Shown: positions 1 through 10,511 of the stretch, piece after piece
How positions within the stretch are numbered: the first letter of the stretch is position 1
Layout: each line of letters begins with the position of its first letter
Source of the DNA: Cryptomeria japonica
Lineage: Eukaryota; Streptophyta; Pinopsida; Cupressales; Cupressaceae
DNA: 64,000 nucleotides
Direction: 5' to 3'
Assembly (NCBI RefSeq): GCF_030272615.1
Contig: NC_081410.1
Location: 227,512,915 to 227,576,914 of the forward strand
Program-made: the position numbers and the translations under genes
Notes under the pieces: model-generated
Told to the model about the DNA's origin: nothing
The model's database searches: none
Seen by the model: the letters and a program-made list of their open reading frames with translations, nothing else

Positions 1-913
1 CACAAGATGAAGCTACAGACCTGAAATTAGCAGTAAAATGTCAAGACGATGCTGTCCTGCAAGTTTGAGCAAAAGTTGACAGGACGATGGCACCCGGAGT
101 GCACACGGTCCTCCGAAAAATCCGCGAAATGAAGGGGGATCTATTCGTCTCTGCACAAGGATTCCAGATCTTCAATTACAGCCGCGTACCTGCAACCTAC
201 ACACAGAAAAGAGAGGACAATTGGGGGGTTAGGGATTAGGGGTTTGCCTTCAGGTCAAACCCCGATTTTGGAATTAACCAAGAAATGAGAATGCTGTAAA
301 TGTAAGTGTTTATACTCTAATCAAGTACTGATACCTTGTCGTAAGAATGTTTGTATTCTTACATGCAAAGGTGTAATGATGTTGTATGTTGTATGTTGTA
401 GGTGATCTCCTCTTCAATGGTTGAATCCTTGTCTTGAATGCAACACCTAGCCTTGAATGGAGACCCAGAATACTCAATTGCTTGAAGGAATGCTTGAATG
501 CTTGAATGTTTGAATATTTGCCTATTGCTTCCACCTCTTGCACACATATCTTTTTCCTCTCTTTTTTCAGGAGGGGAAATGTAGTTTATATACTTGTCAA
601 TTAGGGTTAGGAGACTGATTTTTCTAACCTTAGGCCAACCTAGGAGCATTATTTTCCAAATTGCAAACTTGAAGACCCGATGCCCAACAAGAGATCGGGC
701 CCAAAATAGGGCCAGGGACCAGGGCGTTGGGCGCCATGGTCCCACCTCTCGGGATAGCGGGGTGTAAGGAGGATCAGGACAAGGTGCAGAAAGATGCAGT
801 TTTTGATGTCATAAACAGGTTTCGGGGTCTCCATTCAGGTTCAATGTTGCGCCGCCATCGTGAAGACCCAAATGCAGTCAAAATTGCAAGTGTCACAATT
901 TTACGACGCTACA
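1..913 (-). repeat. E1 3' LTR (partial)
   Basis: Aligns colinearly with 6629-7542 and ends in the same ACGCTACA. About 277 bases of the LTR lie before the window. Short ORFs here are matched by equivalents in the other LTR and are not genes. Confidence 0.88.
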
Positions 914-930
914 TTTAGCCCCCACTTTAG
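914..930 (-). other. E1 polypurine tract
   Basis: Read on the minus strand, a G-rich AGTGGGGGCTAAA directly abuts the LTR start TGTAGCG. This is the expected place for the plus-strand primer of a minus-oriented element. The same tract and junction recur at 62076-62092. Confidence 0.8.
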
Positions 931-1648
931 CGGGAGTATAAGCGTATGCCCATACTTCCGATAAAGTACAAGGAAACAACATTGAAAGACTTTCACCACG
1001 TCAAGGAGGCAAGATACACCAAAACCCCAGTGGACTAAGGATCTTATGACTTCGATTGACAAAGTAAAAGGGAAGATCACGAGGGAGAACCATGATTGTC
1101 AGTAGTAAGGTTCCCTCACTATGAGTCATGCAAGAAACATACCAAAAATTTTCAAGGCAAAGCTAAGTTCGTCAAGAAATTTTTAAGTATCTTGAAGAGA
1201 TATGAACGGAGTGTATGCCCCCTACGTTAAAGCGATCGCACATGCCTCATTGGAGGTGATACACATAAGAAATGAGAAGGGAAAGGAGCATGTTATCACA
1301 AAGATTTAGCCCCCAAGTGTGAGATAAACCCAAGGATAATAGACACAAAACACAAAGCACGAGGTGACTTCGCTTTCCTCGGGGTCAGTATGCTGTATGA
1401 TAATTCATGTATATCATATGTATGTATGCATAATTGTTCTTCATTCCCTAATCAAGGAAGGTCGCCTAGAAGAAGGGAACACATGTGTCTTTTGAGTCAA
1501 CATGAGAGAGACCAAAAGAGATCTCAATGCTTTGCATCATCCTCAAGTAGACAACACTAAGGACAACAAATAGAAGAATGAGAATAACACATAGAAGAAG
1601 TAACAAAAGAGATCAAGAGAGGAGGAGAGAGTCTGCTATGCTAATGAA
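931..1648. other. E1 3' untranslated region
   Basis: About 720 bases between the gag stop and the polypurine tract. I see no coding potential on either strand and no pol domain. Confidence 0.6.
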
Positions 1649-4600
1649 CTAGTCTAGCACGTCATCCACCCCCCGATCTTGTTGATCAATATTTTGGGAA
1701 GGCAGGAAACACGCTAGAGGAGGAACATCCAACACAGCAGATGGAGCTATCACAAGATCCAAACAAGGGCTATGTTCATGTTCCAAGCCACGTTGTTCTT
1801 GTCTAGGAGCTAGGATAAGTGCTTTAGAAAATTCGTTAGATAAATGGTTATCAACATCAACGTATTCATATTCACTATCAGAAGAAAGAGGAGTAACATT
1901 TTCATCATGAATAACATTTTCATCTATGTCATCATCAAGATTTATAAAAATAGGATCTTTAACTCGCACAGGATCAAAACCATCATGCATCTTATGTTTA
2001 GGAGATTTTGGCTCAATTTTCGGCTGAGGAGAAAATGGAATAATACTAGCTGAAGGTGTTTTTGGGGATTGCGAAGTTTGGGAAACAACTGCACGAGCTC
2101 TAAGACGATGCTTTTGTCGGCGTTCATGCACAGAACGATTTCGTCTAGTCTTAGTAGGAAGTTGAGAAGATTGAGGAGGAGGAATGTTCTCATCCTTATC
2201 ACTTGGGTGTTTAGGTTGTGGTCTCTTAGGTTGGATAATAGGAGAAGAGGAAGGTCTCTTCTCTCTATAAGAGGAAGGAGGAGGAACTGCTCCATATAAA
2301 GGAGGGATATCTGGTTTAGGAAGGAGACCAAGTCCATCATGATGAGGAGGTATAGGTCTACCTTTAGAAAGTTTATTAGTCATAGACATAGTCACATCCA
2401 TAGGGATGGGTTGGGAATCTTCTTGAGGAAAGACATTAGTTTTATCTTTCAAAGGAAGAACTTCCTTCTCAAGAATGATAGGAATATCAAGTTTAGGTGT
2501 TCTAGATTCACTTAGAGATAGGATCATATCTTTTTTCCACTTTTGATAAGATTTGAAAAGATGATCACTTCGCGGTGGAAGAGATTGAAATTGTTTAGGC
2601 CAAAAATAATCAATAGGAACACTAGAAGTTCTTTCAGCTGGTTTAAAGAGACTATGATTGACAGTAACAACTTCACCATTATGGGGAAATTTCAAGTACT
2701 TGTGAATAGGAGAAGCAATAGCTTTCATGGAAGATAGCCAAGGATAGCCTAGCTTCACACGAAATTGTTTGGATGATGGAATAATAGCAAAACTCACATC
2801 AAGGGATTTGTTATGGACCTCAATAGGTAATGTAATAGAACCAATTGCAGGAGAAGAAAATGCATCAAATAATTTCACAACCACATTTTTTTTGTCATAG
2901 ATCACTTGATTCAATTGCAAAGTAAAAAGAAATTCTTCAGTAATGACATTAACCATACAAGAAGGATCAATAAGCACTCCACGGCAAGGTGTATTCTTGA
3001 CTTTTGCAACTATATATAAAGGACCATCAGGTGCCCTGATAGTTTCACTAGAATCAAATGTGATAGAAAGTTCTTTAGGGATTTTCTGCTGCTCCACAAA
3101 GTTAATCACATTCGGAGTCATAGACACAAGACCATCAGGTGAGAAAGAGGAATCATTAGTCTCAATCACATTAGAGGTATGAGAAGGTAATGGATCAGTA
3201 AAAATCTTAAGATTTGGGTTAGGAGGAGCTATAGATGTGTTTCCTTTATCATTCACACCTGAAACAGAGATAGTATTATCATCGATCAAATCTTGAATTT
3301 TACCCTTTAAAGCAAAACATTTTTCAGTATCATGCCCAGGTTGACGATGAAATTGACAAAAAGATTTGTTATCAAAATAGGGTGAATTAATCTTTGCAGG
3401 ATCTATTTGCTTTATAGGAGGGAGAGTAAGCACATTTTGTTCCAATAACTTATTCATAATACTATGCAATGATTCATTCAAAGGAGTAAACTTTCTTTCT
3501 TTCTTGAAAAACTTAGAAATATGAGGCACACCTGATGCTGCATTCACATTGTTGTTGATGATGTTTTCATTGAACTTAATGAGCTCTCTATTCGGTTTAA
3601 ACTTCCCAAATGGTTGTTGATTACTATCACCCTTATCACTCGGAGCCATAGGATTTTCTTGTTCCATTTGACTCACAGTTAGTTGATAATTGTGAAGAGT
3701 TGCACACAACTGTTGGAAAGAAGTAAACTCAGCAAACAGAAGTTTTTCTCTAATATCTTTTTGTAAATTAGAATTAAAGATTCTTTGAATATCATTATCA
3801 GGTACTGGAAAAGAAATTTGAGCACACAAATGCTTATATCTACCAATGAAATTAGTCACTTTTTCTTTAACACCTTGTTTACAATGCATTAAATCAATCA
3901 AAGTAACTTTAGGACTTATATTGTTTTGAAATTGTTGAATAAAAGCATTTGCAAGTTGTTGGAAAGAAGTAATAGAATAGGAAGGCAATGAGCAATACCA
4001 TTGTAGAGCCTTATCTCTTAATGTTCTAGTAAACAATTTTGCAAGCAACCTTTGGTCATGAGCAAAATTGGTACATATTGTTTGAAAGGTCTTAACATGT
4101 GTTAGAGGATCACCTTTTCCATTATAAAGTTCCAACTGCGGGATTTCAACATGCTTAGGGGGGATAGCTCGAACAATGTCAAGAGAAAGTGGGCTCGCAA
4201 CATCAAATGTGGGCACACTAAACTTAGATTGATTCATAGAGGCAATTTGTTGTTGTAAAGAAGAGATAGTTTGTGCAAGATTGTTAATGGTCGCTTTAGT
4301 CGAAGATTGTGATGGAGGTATTATGTTATTGAAAGAAGGTATTGATTGAGAGTAAGGTGGCGGGACACTATGATAGTTAGGCATAGGAGATGATTGGAAA
4401 GAAGGAACACTACAAGGAGGAATGGAATGGTTAAATGAATTGCCCCCTTGTGTCATGTTCATTTGTGGAGATGTAATAGGGACACTCATTGAAGGAATGA
4501 ATGAAGAAGTCGGACTGAATGAAGGAAGAGGGTTGATTGAAGAAGAAGGATTGCCCCCATGACTGGTGATCATAGGTGGAATGTTTTGTATTGAAGTAGT

Positions 4601-5122
4601 CATTATGTTTGATGTAAAAGTAGGTATACTAGCAATAGAAGTTGTCAAAGGGGTAGAATGATTGACTTGAGTAGGAGGTTGTTTATAACCTAAAGTTTCG
4701 GCACAACTCTTCATAGGCATCACATTCGAATCCACAATGTGTGCAATACTACGCAAAATATCAATTCCATTCTTATCACTTTGAACCATACATTTTAGAC
4801 CCTTAATTAATGAAAGAGCTTGACTATCGGGGTATTCTTGAGACATCCATTGCTCAAAATCATCAAGTTGGTTATCCAATTTTGAAAGTTGTTCTACAGA
4901 AACCTCATGGAGAGCTTCTTCATCATTAAGAGGATTAGAGGAATTACCCATGTCCTCGTTAAAAGGGCCATTCAAATTAGGTTCCATCTCCTTGGTAATT
5001 AAACCTTGGAAAGACTTAATTCTAAGGCTTCGTCTAACGGGAATAGTGTAAGTAGGGCTTATTGTTGTAAAACTCATGCACAACTTCCAAGAAAGGTAGG
5101 CACAATTGAAAATTAGGGCCAA
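1649..5122 (-). CDS. Intact Gag plus protease-like polyprotein, 1157 aa
   Basis: Retrotransposon capsid polyprotein, expected to form cytoplasmic particles. Residues 50-320 are Ser/Pro/Asn-rich. Residues 325-440 match the Retrotrans_gag pattern (KGDPLTHV, then ALQWYCSLP). Near residue 589 there is a CX2HX4HX4C knuckle (CQFHRQPGHDTEKC) of the kind seen in Tat/Athila gypsy elements. Residues 715-800 resemble a gypsy aspartic protease: the Asp of LIDPS is kept, but the usual D-(S/T)-G is altered, and YPWLSSMKAI corresponds to the usual LGRPWI segment. The last 350 residues are basic and Pro/Ser-rich, then acidic. A later start at Met46 (MEPNLNG) is equally likely. It is the only long uninterrupted ORF in the window. 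Whether the protease is active is uncertain. Confidence 0.85.
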   Translation of the reverse strand: MALIFNCAYLSWKLCMSFTTISPTYTIPVRRSLRIKSFQGLITKEMEPNLNGPFNEDMGNSSNPLNDEEALHEVSVEQLSKLDNQLDDFEQWMSQEYPDSQALSLIKGLKCMVQSDKNGIDILRSIAHIVDSNVMPMKSCAETLGYKQPPTQVNHSTPLTTSIASIPTFTSNIMTTSIQNIPPMITSHGGNPSSSINPLPSFSPTSSFIPSMSVPITSPQMNMTQGGNSFNHSIPPCSVPSFQSSPMPNYHSVPPPYSQSIPSFNNIIPPSQSSTKATINNLAQTISSLQQQIASMNQSKFSVPTFDVASPLSLDIVRAIPPKHVEIPQLELYNGKGDPLTHVKTFQTICTNFAHDQRLLAKLFTRTLRDKALQWYCSLPSYSITSFQQLANAFIQQFQNNISPKVTLIDLMHCKQGVKEKVTNFIGRYKHLCAQISFPVPDNDIQRIFNSNLQKDIREKLLFAEFTSFQQLCATLHNYQLTVSQMEQENPMAPSDKGDSNQQPFGKFKPNRELIKFNENIINNNVNAASGVPHISKFFKKERKFTPLNESLHSIMNKLLEQNVLTLPPIKQIDPAKINSPYFDNKSFCQFHRQPGHDTEKCFALKGKIQDLIDDNTISVSGVNDKGNTSIAPPNPNLKIFTDPLPSHTSNVIETNDSSFSPDGLVSMTPNVINFVEQQKIPKELSITFDSSETIRAPDGPLYIVAKVKNTPCRGVLIDPSCMVNVITEEFLFTLQLNQVIYDKKNVVVKLFDAFSSPAIGSITLPIEVHNKSLDVSFAIIPSSKQFRVKLGYPWLSSMKAIASPIHKYLKFPHNGEVVTVNHSLFKPAERTSSVPIDYFWPKQFQSLPPRSDHLFKSYQKWKKDMILSLSESRTPKLDIPIILEKEVLPLKDKTNVFPQEDSQPIPMDVTMSMTNKLSKGRPIPPHHDGLGLLPKPDIPPLYGAVPPPSSYREKRPSSSPIIQPKRPQPKHPSDKDENIPPPQSSQLPTKTRRNRSVHERRQKHRLRARAVVSQTSQSPKTPSASIIPFSPQPKIEPKSPKHKMHDGFDPVRVKDPIFINLDDDIDENVIHDENVTPLSSDSEYEYVDVDNHLSNEFSKALILAPRQEQRGLEHEHSPCLDLVIAPSAVLDVPPLACFLPSQNIDQQDRGVDDVLD

Positions 5123-5277
5123 GGGGGTAGCACTTAATTTTAATTGTTATCTTGAAAATTGAAATCTTGAATTTTGAATTTATTTTCGAATTTAGAGGTA
5201 GCAAATTTCAATAAAATCAGCCAATCTCCTGGATTTAAGCTGTTAAATGCAATCATGACAATCTCCCGAAATTTTGG

Positions 5278-5350
5278 AAAAAATGTCGGGGACCGTGGCG
5301 AACGGAGTGCACACGGTCCTTGCAACTTTTTTCGAAATTTTCAGGGATGA
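5278..5350 (-). repeat. Leader module copy 2
   Basis: Runs from AAAAAATGTCGGGGAC through CGGAGTGCACACGGTCCT to TTTTCAGGGATGA, about 90% identical to 5898-5975. Its core holds a dyad GGACCGTG...CACGGTCC. The core also occurs inside both E1 LTRs (78-115 and 6706-6743). Confidence 0.75.
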
Positions 5351-5897
5351 AAGTTATGATGATTTTAAAGCTAATCTGAAAAAATTGAGGGATTTTACGA
5401 TTTGTAGATAGGCCAAATTAAAGTTGCAATCTCAAAATTGAACCCTACCAAGATTGTTGAAAAATGCAAAATTTGAATTTTGAAAAAGAGAGGGAAACTG
5501 AAATTTGGAATTTTATGATTTTAGAGGGAATACTAAAAGCAATGCAAGCTTTGAAATTTAAAAGTTGACTCAATTTCATGCAAAATTCAAATTTGAAAGT
5601 GGAAATCAAGGTTGTTGCAATTGAACACTTAATTTCAAAAGTCACAAATTGCAGAAATTTGAATAAAGCACTGAAACTTCGAACGAATGCCAACACACTT
5701 TTTCAGATTTAGGACAGTAAGAAACACAATTTTAACACAAAATTTCAATTTCAACAATTTTTGAATGATTATAAGCCTTTATCCAAGCAATCACTAGACC
5801 AACTTTGACTTTAATTTTGAAAGTGTTAGAATTGATGAAATCAGCCAAGATTCTTGATTCTAGCAGAAAAATACAGTAAGATCTAGCTCCCGAAATT

Positions 5898-5975
5898 TCA
5901 GAAAAAATGTCGGGGACGATGGCGCTCGGAGTGCACACGGTCCTCGCAACTTTTTTCAAAATTTTCAGGGATGAG
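5898..5975 (-). repeat. Leader module copy 1
   Basis: Dispersed partner of 5278-5350 in the same orientation. The left arm of the dyad is degraded here (GGACGATG), while the right arm CACACGGTCC is unchanged. Confidence 0.75.
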
Positions 5976-6330
5976 AGGTATTATGATTTTGTTGCGGAAT
6001 CCAAAGTTACAGCCGATTTGGAGGTGTTTTGATCAGTGAAATCATCGGTCAAAGGTTGAATCAAGAGGGTTTTAAAAATTAGGGTTTTGACACTTAACCA
6101 CTTAATTTTTAGAATTGAAGCACAAATATGAATTGACAATTTGCAATAGAAGGGTGGATCTTAAAAAAGCATTAACAATTAAACATTTCACAAGCTCAAT
6201 TACTAAAAAGAGAATTTAGGGTTTTTATGCAATTAACCTCTAAAATTTGCAAAAGATCAAATATGGAAATTTAATTAAGGAAGCAAAAAAAAAATTTTAG
6301 ATCTAACCATGAATAATCAAAATTAGGATG

Positions 6331-6348
6331 TTCACGTCGGGTTCACCA
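6331..6348 (-). other. E1 primer-binding site, tRNA-Trp type
   Basis: The plus strand reads TTCACGTCGGGTTCACCA, three bases from the LTR edge. It ends in CCA and agrees with my recollection of the 3' end of plant cytosolic tRNA-Trp, giving an 18-base primer site. The match is from memory, not a search. Confidence 0.7.
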
Positions 6349-6351
6349 AAA

Positions 6352-7542
6352 TGTAAAGCGGAAAATCGAACCCTAGGTGTTCCCCCACTCCATGGAGAGA
6401 GAAAAGAGGTCACTAGGATTGACGGTTTTCACTTAGGAGAGACTTTACATTCAAAAGAGGGGTTGAAACCCACAAGATCCAATCCCACACAATGCAAGAC
6501 TGGATTCTAAATGAGTTTCAAGGGTTGAGACAGCAAGGATACCCTCTTTTGTAAAGAATGTAGATAGAAGGATTGAACTAGGAATGTATGTAAAAGTAAG
6601 AAAGATTCACTTGTAGACAGAGATTGGGACACGGGATGAAGCTACGGACCTGAAATTAGTAGTAAAATGTTGAGACAATGCTGTCCTACAAGTTTGAGCG
6701 AAAGTTGACGGGATGATGGCGCCCGGAGTGCACACGGTCCTCCGAAAAATCCACGAAATGAAGGGGGATCTGTTCGTCTCTGCACAAGGATTCTAGATAT
6801 TCAATTACAGCCACGTACCTACAACCTACACACAAAAAAGAGAGGACGATTGGGGGGTTAGGGATTAGGGGTTTGCCTTCAGGTCAAACCCCGATTTTGG
6901 AATTAACCAAGAAATGAGAATGTTGTAAATGTAAGTGTTTATAATGTAATCATGTACTGATACCTTGTCGTAAGAATGTTTGTATTCTTACATGTGAAGG
7001 TGTAATGATGTTGTATGTTGTATGTTGTAGGTGATCTCCTCTTCAATGGTTGAATCCTTGTCTTGATTGCAACACCTAGCCTTGAATGGAGACCTAGAAT
7101 ACTCAATTGCTTGAAGGAATGCTTGAATGCTTGAATGCTTGAATATTTGCCTATCGCTTCCACCTCTTGCACACATATCTTTTTCCTCTCTTTTTTTGGG
7201 AGGGGAAATGTAGTTTATATACTTGTCAACTAGGGTTAGGAGACTGATTTTTCCGACCTTAGGCTGACCTAGGAGCATTATTTTCCAAATTGCAAACTTG
7301 AAGACCCGATGCCCAACAAGAGACCGGGCCCAAAATAGGGCCAAGGACCAGGGCGTTGGGTGCCATGGTCCCACCTCCTGGGACAGCAGGGTGCAAGGAG
7401 GATCAGGCCAAGGTGCAGAAAGATGCAGTTTTTGATGTCATAAAAAGGTTTCGGGGTCTCCATTCAGGTTCAACGTTGTGCCGCCATCGTGAAGACCCAA
7501 ATGCAGTCAAAATTGCAAGTGTCGCAATTTTACGACGCTACA
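6352..7542 (-). repeat. E1 5' LTR
   Basis: 1191 bp bounded by TG and CA, flanked inside by the primer site. Homologous to 1-913. Contains the CGGAGTGCACACGGTCCT core at about 6722 and an inverted pair around GCCATGGTCCC near 7350-7375. Confidence 0.88.
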
Positions 7543-7781
7543 GGTTCTGAAATATATCACACAGATTTGAGACTCAAACATGTATAAATAAACAATAAAC
7601 ATCTTTGTATCAATAAACACGTTATGGTTTTTTTTTATTATGCTATTTTAAATCTGGAAATAGAAAGTTGAAAAATAAAATTACAAATCAATATTAAATT
7701 CTAATTGCAAAAAGTAATATGCTTTTGTAATATGAATGATGCGATACAGTAATAAGATTAATAAATACCAATCTCTTATAG
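7543..7781. other. A/T-rich spacer
   Basis: Lies between E1 and the hAT pseudogene stop. I see no terminal inverted repeat or ORF; it may be the 3' flank of the pseudogene. Confidence 0.4.
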
Positions 7782-10511
7782 TTACCATTCATCCTCATCA
7801 AATTCAGTGCTTTCTTGATTCTTGTCTATGGTTTCTTTACTCTGAGACTGAGTCTGCATATCTTCACCAAACTGCATCTCAATGCTACCAGTAGGTCCAC
7901 TAGTCCCACTGGCACTTTGGTTTGAAGTGTTGCCCAAACCTCTTCTTTCACATTTGGACCTCCAGATTTGCAGTGCCCTATCGTAAGGAAAAGTGTGGAC
8001 ATCATACCTAGATGTATAGAGCCTCAAGCAATTTTCCAAATTTTTGTCTAGTTTGTTTCTTAGCTTTGATTTTAGGAACCCCAAAGCACTGAAAACTCTC
8101 TCATCTTCCACCGAACCCAATATCATGGTAAGACATAAAGCAGCAAGCTTCACATATTCTGGCATTGAATCACGCAAGGATGCATTCTCAACTATATATT
8201 TCCAAACCCTTGTTATTGATCCCTCTTCGCGGGGGTTCTCCATTTTGGCATATTGTTGTTTCATAGTATATGCAAAACGAGATGATTGCTCTCGAAGATG
8301 AGCTTCGTCTAATATTCCATTTATAGTTACTCCATTCAATTCTCTGGATATGAAAAATTGTTTTATCAAAGTCAGTAGCTTACTTCGAAAATCAGATGCA
8401 CTGTTGAGGCTCCAATAATGAGGAAACACAATAGACATGGCTTTGAGTAGGTTGTCAGGAGGGAATCTGCTTCTAATTTTTGAGGAAAGATCATATGCAA
8501 TTTTCTTCACAGAAGTAGTTACAGTCTCAACAATCTTGTCGAAATCTTCCTTTGTAACTCTTGCTAGTTTCTTCTTGGGGCGCTTTCCTGGTTCCTCAGG
8601 GTCAACCGTGGCATAGAAGTGCATTGGTATCTCAACTCCCCATACATTGGCACATACCTCCCCATCTGCACTGATTTGTAAAAATTTATCAGGATTGTTC
8701 AAATCTGTGAGTGTCCGCCACTTAACAAATTTTTCATCAGATAGTGTTGGTTCATTTCGATAGAGATTGTCGAGGGTCATGCATGTCATCTTACGCAGCG
8801 TAGCATATTCTACAATATACAAAGCTCTTTTTTGGGCAGCCTTCATAATATTCCTCATTTCCTCTAGCATGGGTAGAAGAGCTGCTAAAGTTAAGAATGT
8901 CTCTAAATTACTTAACCTGCCAAGAAGTTCAAGAAATTTTGGTTGATCTGATTTGTCGCGAGTTGTGTGAAATAGTCCAATCAAGGATGGATATTCTGAA
9001 AACACTCAATGCGCTGGACCATCCAAAGAGATCCATCTAGTAGAATTATCCTTGAGAAGCTTGTTCCCATCAGTTAATCCATCAGCAAAGTGTTGAAATT
9101 CCATAAATCGCTTGGGACTTCGACAGAAGTGTGAGTAGAGCTCTCTGATTAAAATTTCAAATTTTTTAACTGAAGCAAACTTGCTCACAATTCCAAAAGC
9201 TAGATTCATTCTATGAGCCATGCAGTGAATTGCAGTAATGTATGGTGCAAATGAAGTTTCAATCTCTATACAAAGACCGTTTCTATGACCTTGCATTACT
9301 GAAGCTCCATCTGCTCCAACACAAACCAATTTTTTGGCTACCGTCATGTCATCCATACCTCCATATTCAATTAAACTTCTCTTTACTAGTTGAAATAAAT
9401 TTTCCGCTTTCACACTCTCCTTCATTTTAGCAATAGATAGTAGATGAGGTTGGCGGGTATGATTCTCTATAATATAAACATGCATACATACCCATGAAGT
9501 ATTGTCTACTGTCGTAACTTCATCTAAAGAAAATGCAATGAAGTTTGACTCTCTTATTTTTTCCTATACGTCTTCTATTTCAACCTCAGCAAGACAACTT
9601 GCCCATTCCCATCCACTGTTTACTAACCAGTGTCTATTAGGATAGTTAGAAACTTTCAAAAAGTGTAATAAACCACTAGTTGATGGGAAATCTATCATAG
9701 CACGCCCTCTACTCAAAATATGAAAAACAACGCTTAACTAAACAACTTTTACCAGTTGTTCTATTTGCATTGCTTTTCCAAAAACAACTTCAATAGAACC
9801 TTTAACTTCAGCAAGCTTTGTCTGTAATTTCTCATGAAAATAATACTCTTTAGCATTCCTCACATGCTTACATTCATCCTTTGTTTTCCATCTTATCACT
9901 GATTTTTCAACCCCGTCTATCATTTGTTTTTCATAAACTTTACCCATATGCTTTTCTATGGTGTCAAATTTTAGCTGCAACCTAATTTCCTTCTTATTTT
10001 TCCAATTGCAAATCTTACACCTGCATTCTATTGGAGGCTCGCCTTCAATTGGATTCTCCACTAGTTCAATGAATGGATACTTCGATGCCCATTTAATTTG
10101 AAAATTCCTGACTAACATATCCCACTCCCGATCCTTTTTAGATTATGGTTCACCATTTTTTGATATGGCTTTTCTTTTCCCCTTCCATGCATTATCATCA
10201 ATGGAATTATCACCCAAGTCGATTATATCATTCTGGCTAACTTGGGTATCTACCAGATAATCTTCTTCAAGATCATCCTGATCTGAGATATTAGGTTTGC
10301 CGCCATCTTCAACATGCGGTGCAGGTGGTGAATTTTGTACTTGTACTTGTGATGATGTACCTTCCTGATTTTCACCAGTACCACAATCTTTTCCAATGCC
10401 AAAGTACGAAGACAACGTTCTACTTTTTGTTGGCCTTTCCTGGCCTTCCCCACATTCAGGTTTCCTACCCCTCTTCCTATTCGACATCTCCAACAAAATA
10501 AAGGCTACCAA
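7782..10511 (-). pseudogene. hAT-type transposase / ZNF862-like pseudogene
   Basis: One reading frame of 910 codons with four in-frame stops (TAA 10143, TAG 9738, TAG 9564, TGA 9006) and no frameshift. The N-terminus is basic (RKRGRKP, a possible nuclear localisation signal). Near residue 163, CRCKICNWK and a following His suggest a BED-like zinc finger. Residues 260-500 carry the RNase H-fold core typical of plant zinc finger 862-like proteins: FHILSRGRAM, FIAFSLDEVTTVDN, VGADGASVMQG and HCMAHRMNLAF. Residues 760-830 match the hAT C-terminal dimerisation region (LTMILGSVEDERVFSALGFL). These proteins are transposases or domesticated relatives that bind DNA as dimers. The C-terminal tail is Gln/Ser/Glu-rich. 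I found no terminal inverted repeats or 8-bp target duplication, so a host-gene origin is possible. Confidence 0.85.

Larger units (their letters stand above)
5123..6330 (-). other. E1 5' leader
   Basis: About 1.2 kb of A/T-rich sequence between primer site and gag. It has two copies of a 75-bp module (5278-5350 and 5898-5975) and no convincing ORF. Confidence 0.6.
1..7542 (-). mobile_element. E1: non-autonomous Gag-only LTR retrotransposon
   Basis: Two direct repeats (1-913, cut by the window edge, and 6352-7542) flank 5.4 kb holding one long minus-strand ORF. The right LTR starts TGTAAAGCGG and ends CGCTACA in plus orientation. A primer site lies just inside the right LTR and a polypurine tract just inside the left one, so the element reads right to left. 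There is no reverse transcriptase, RNase H or integrase between the LTRs, so movement would need enzymes from a partner element. By eye the LTRs differ at roughly 5-9% of sites, mostly transitions. The target-site duplication cannot be checked because the left end is outside the window. Confidence 0.85.

Noticed and set aside
727-918. Small plus-strand ORF repeated at 7356-7550
   Set aside because: It is in both E1 LTRs as part of the repeat, antisense to the element, with no recognised domain; presence in both copies reflects LTR identity and not gene conservation.
1844-3182. Plus-strand ORFs within the E1 gag region
   Set aside because: Shadows of the 1157-codon minus-strand ORF.
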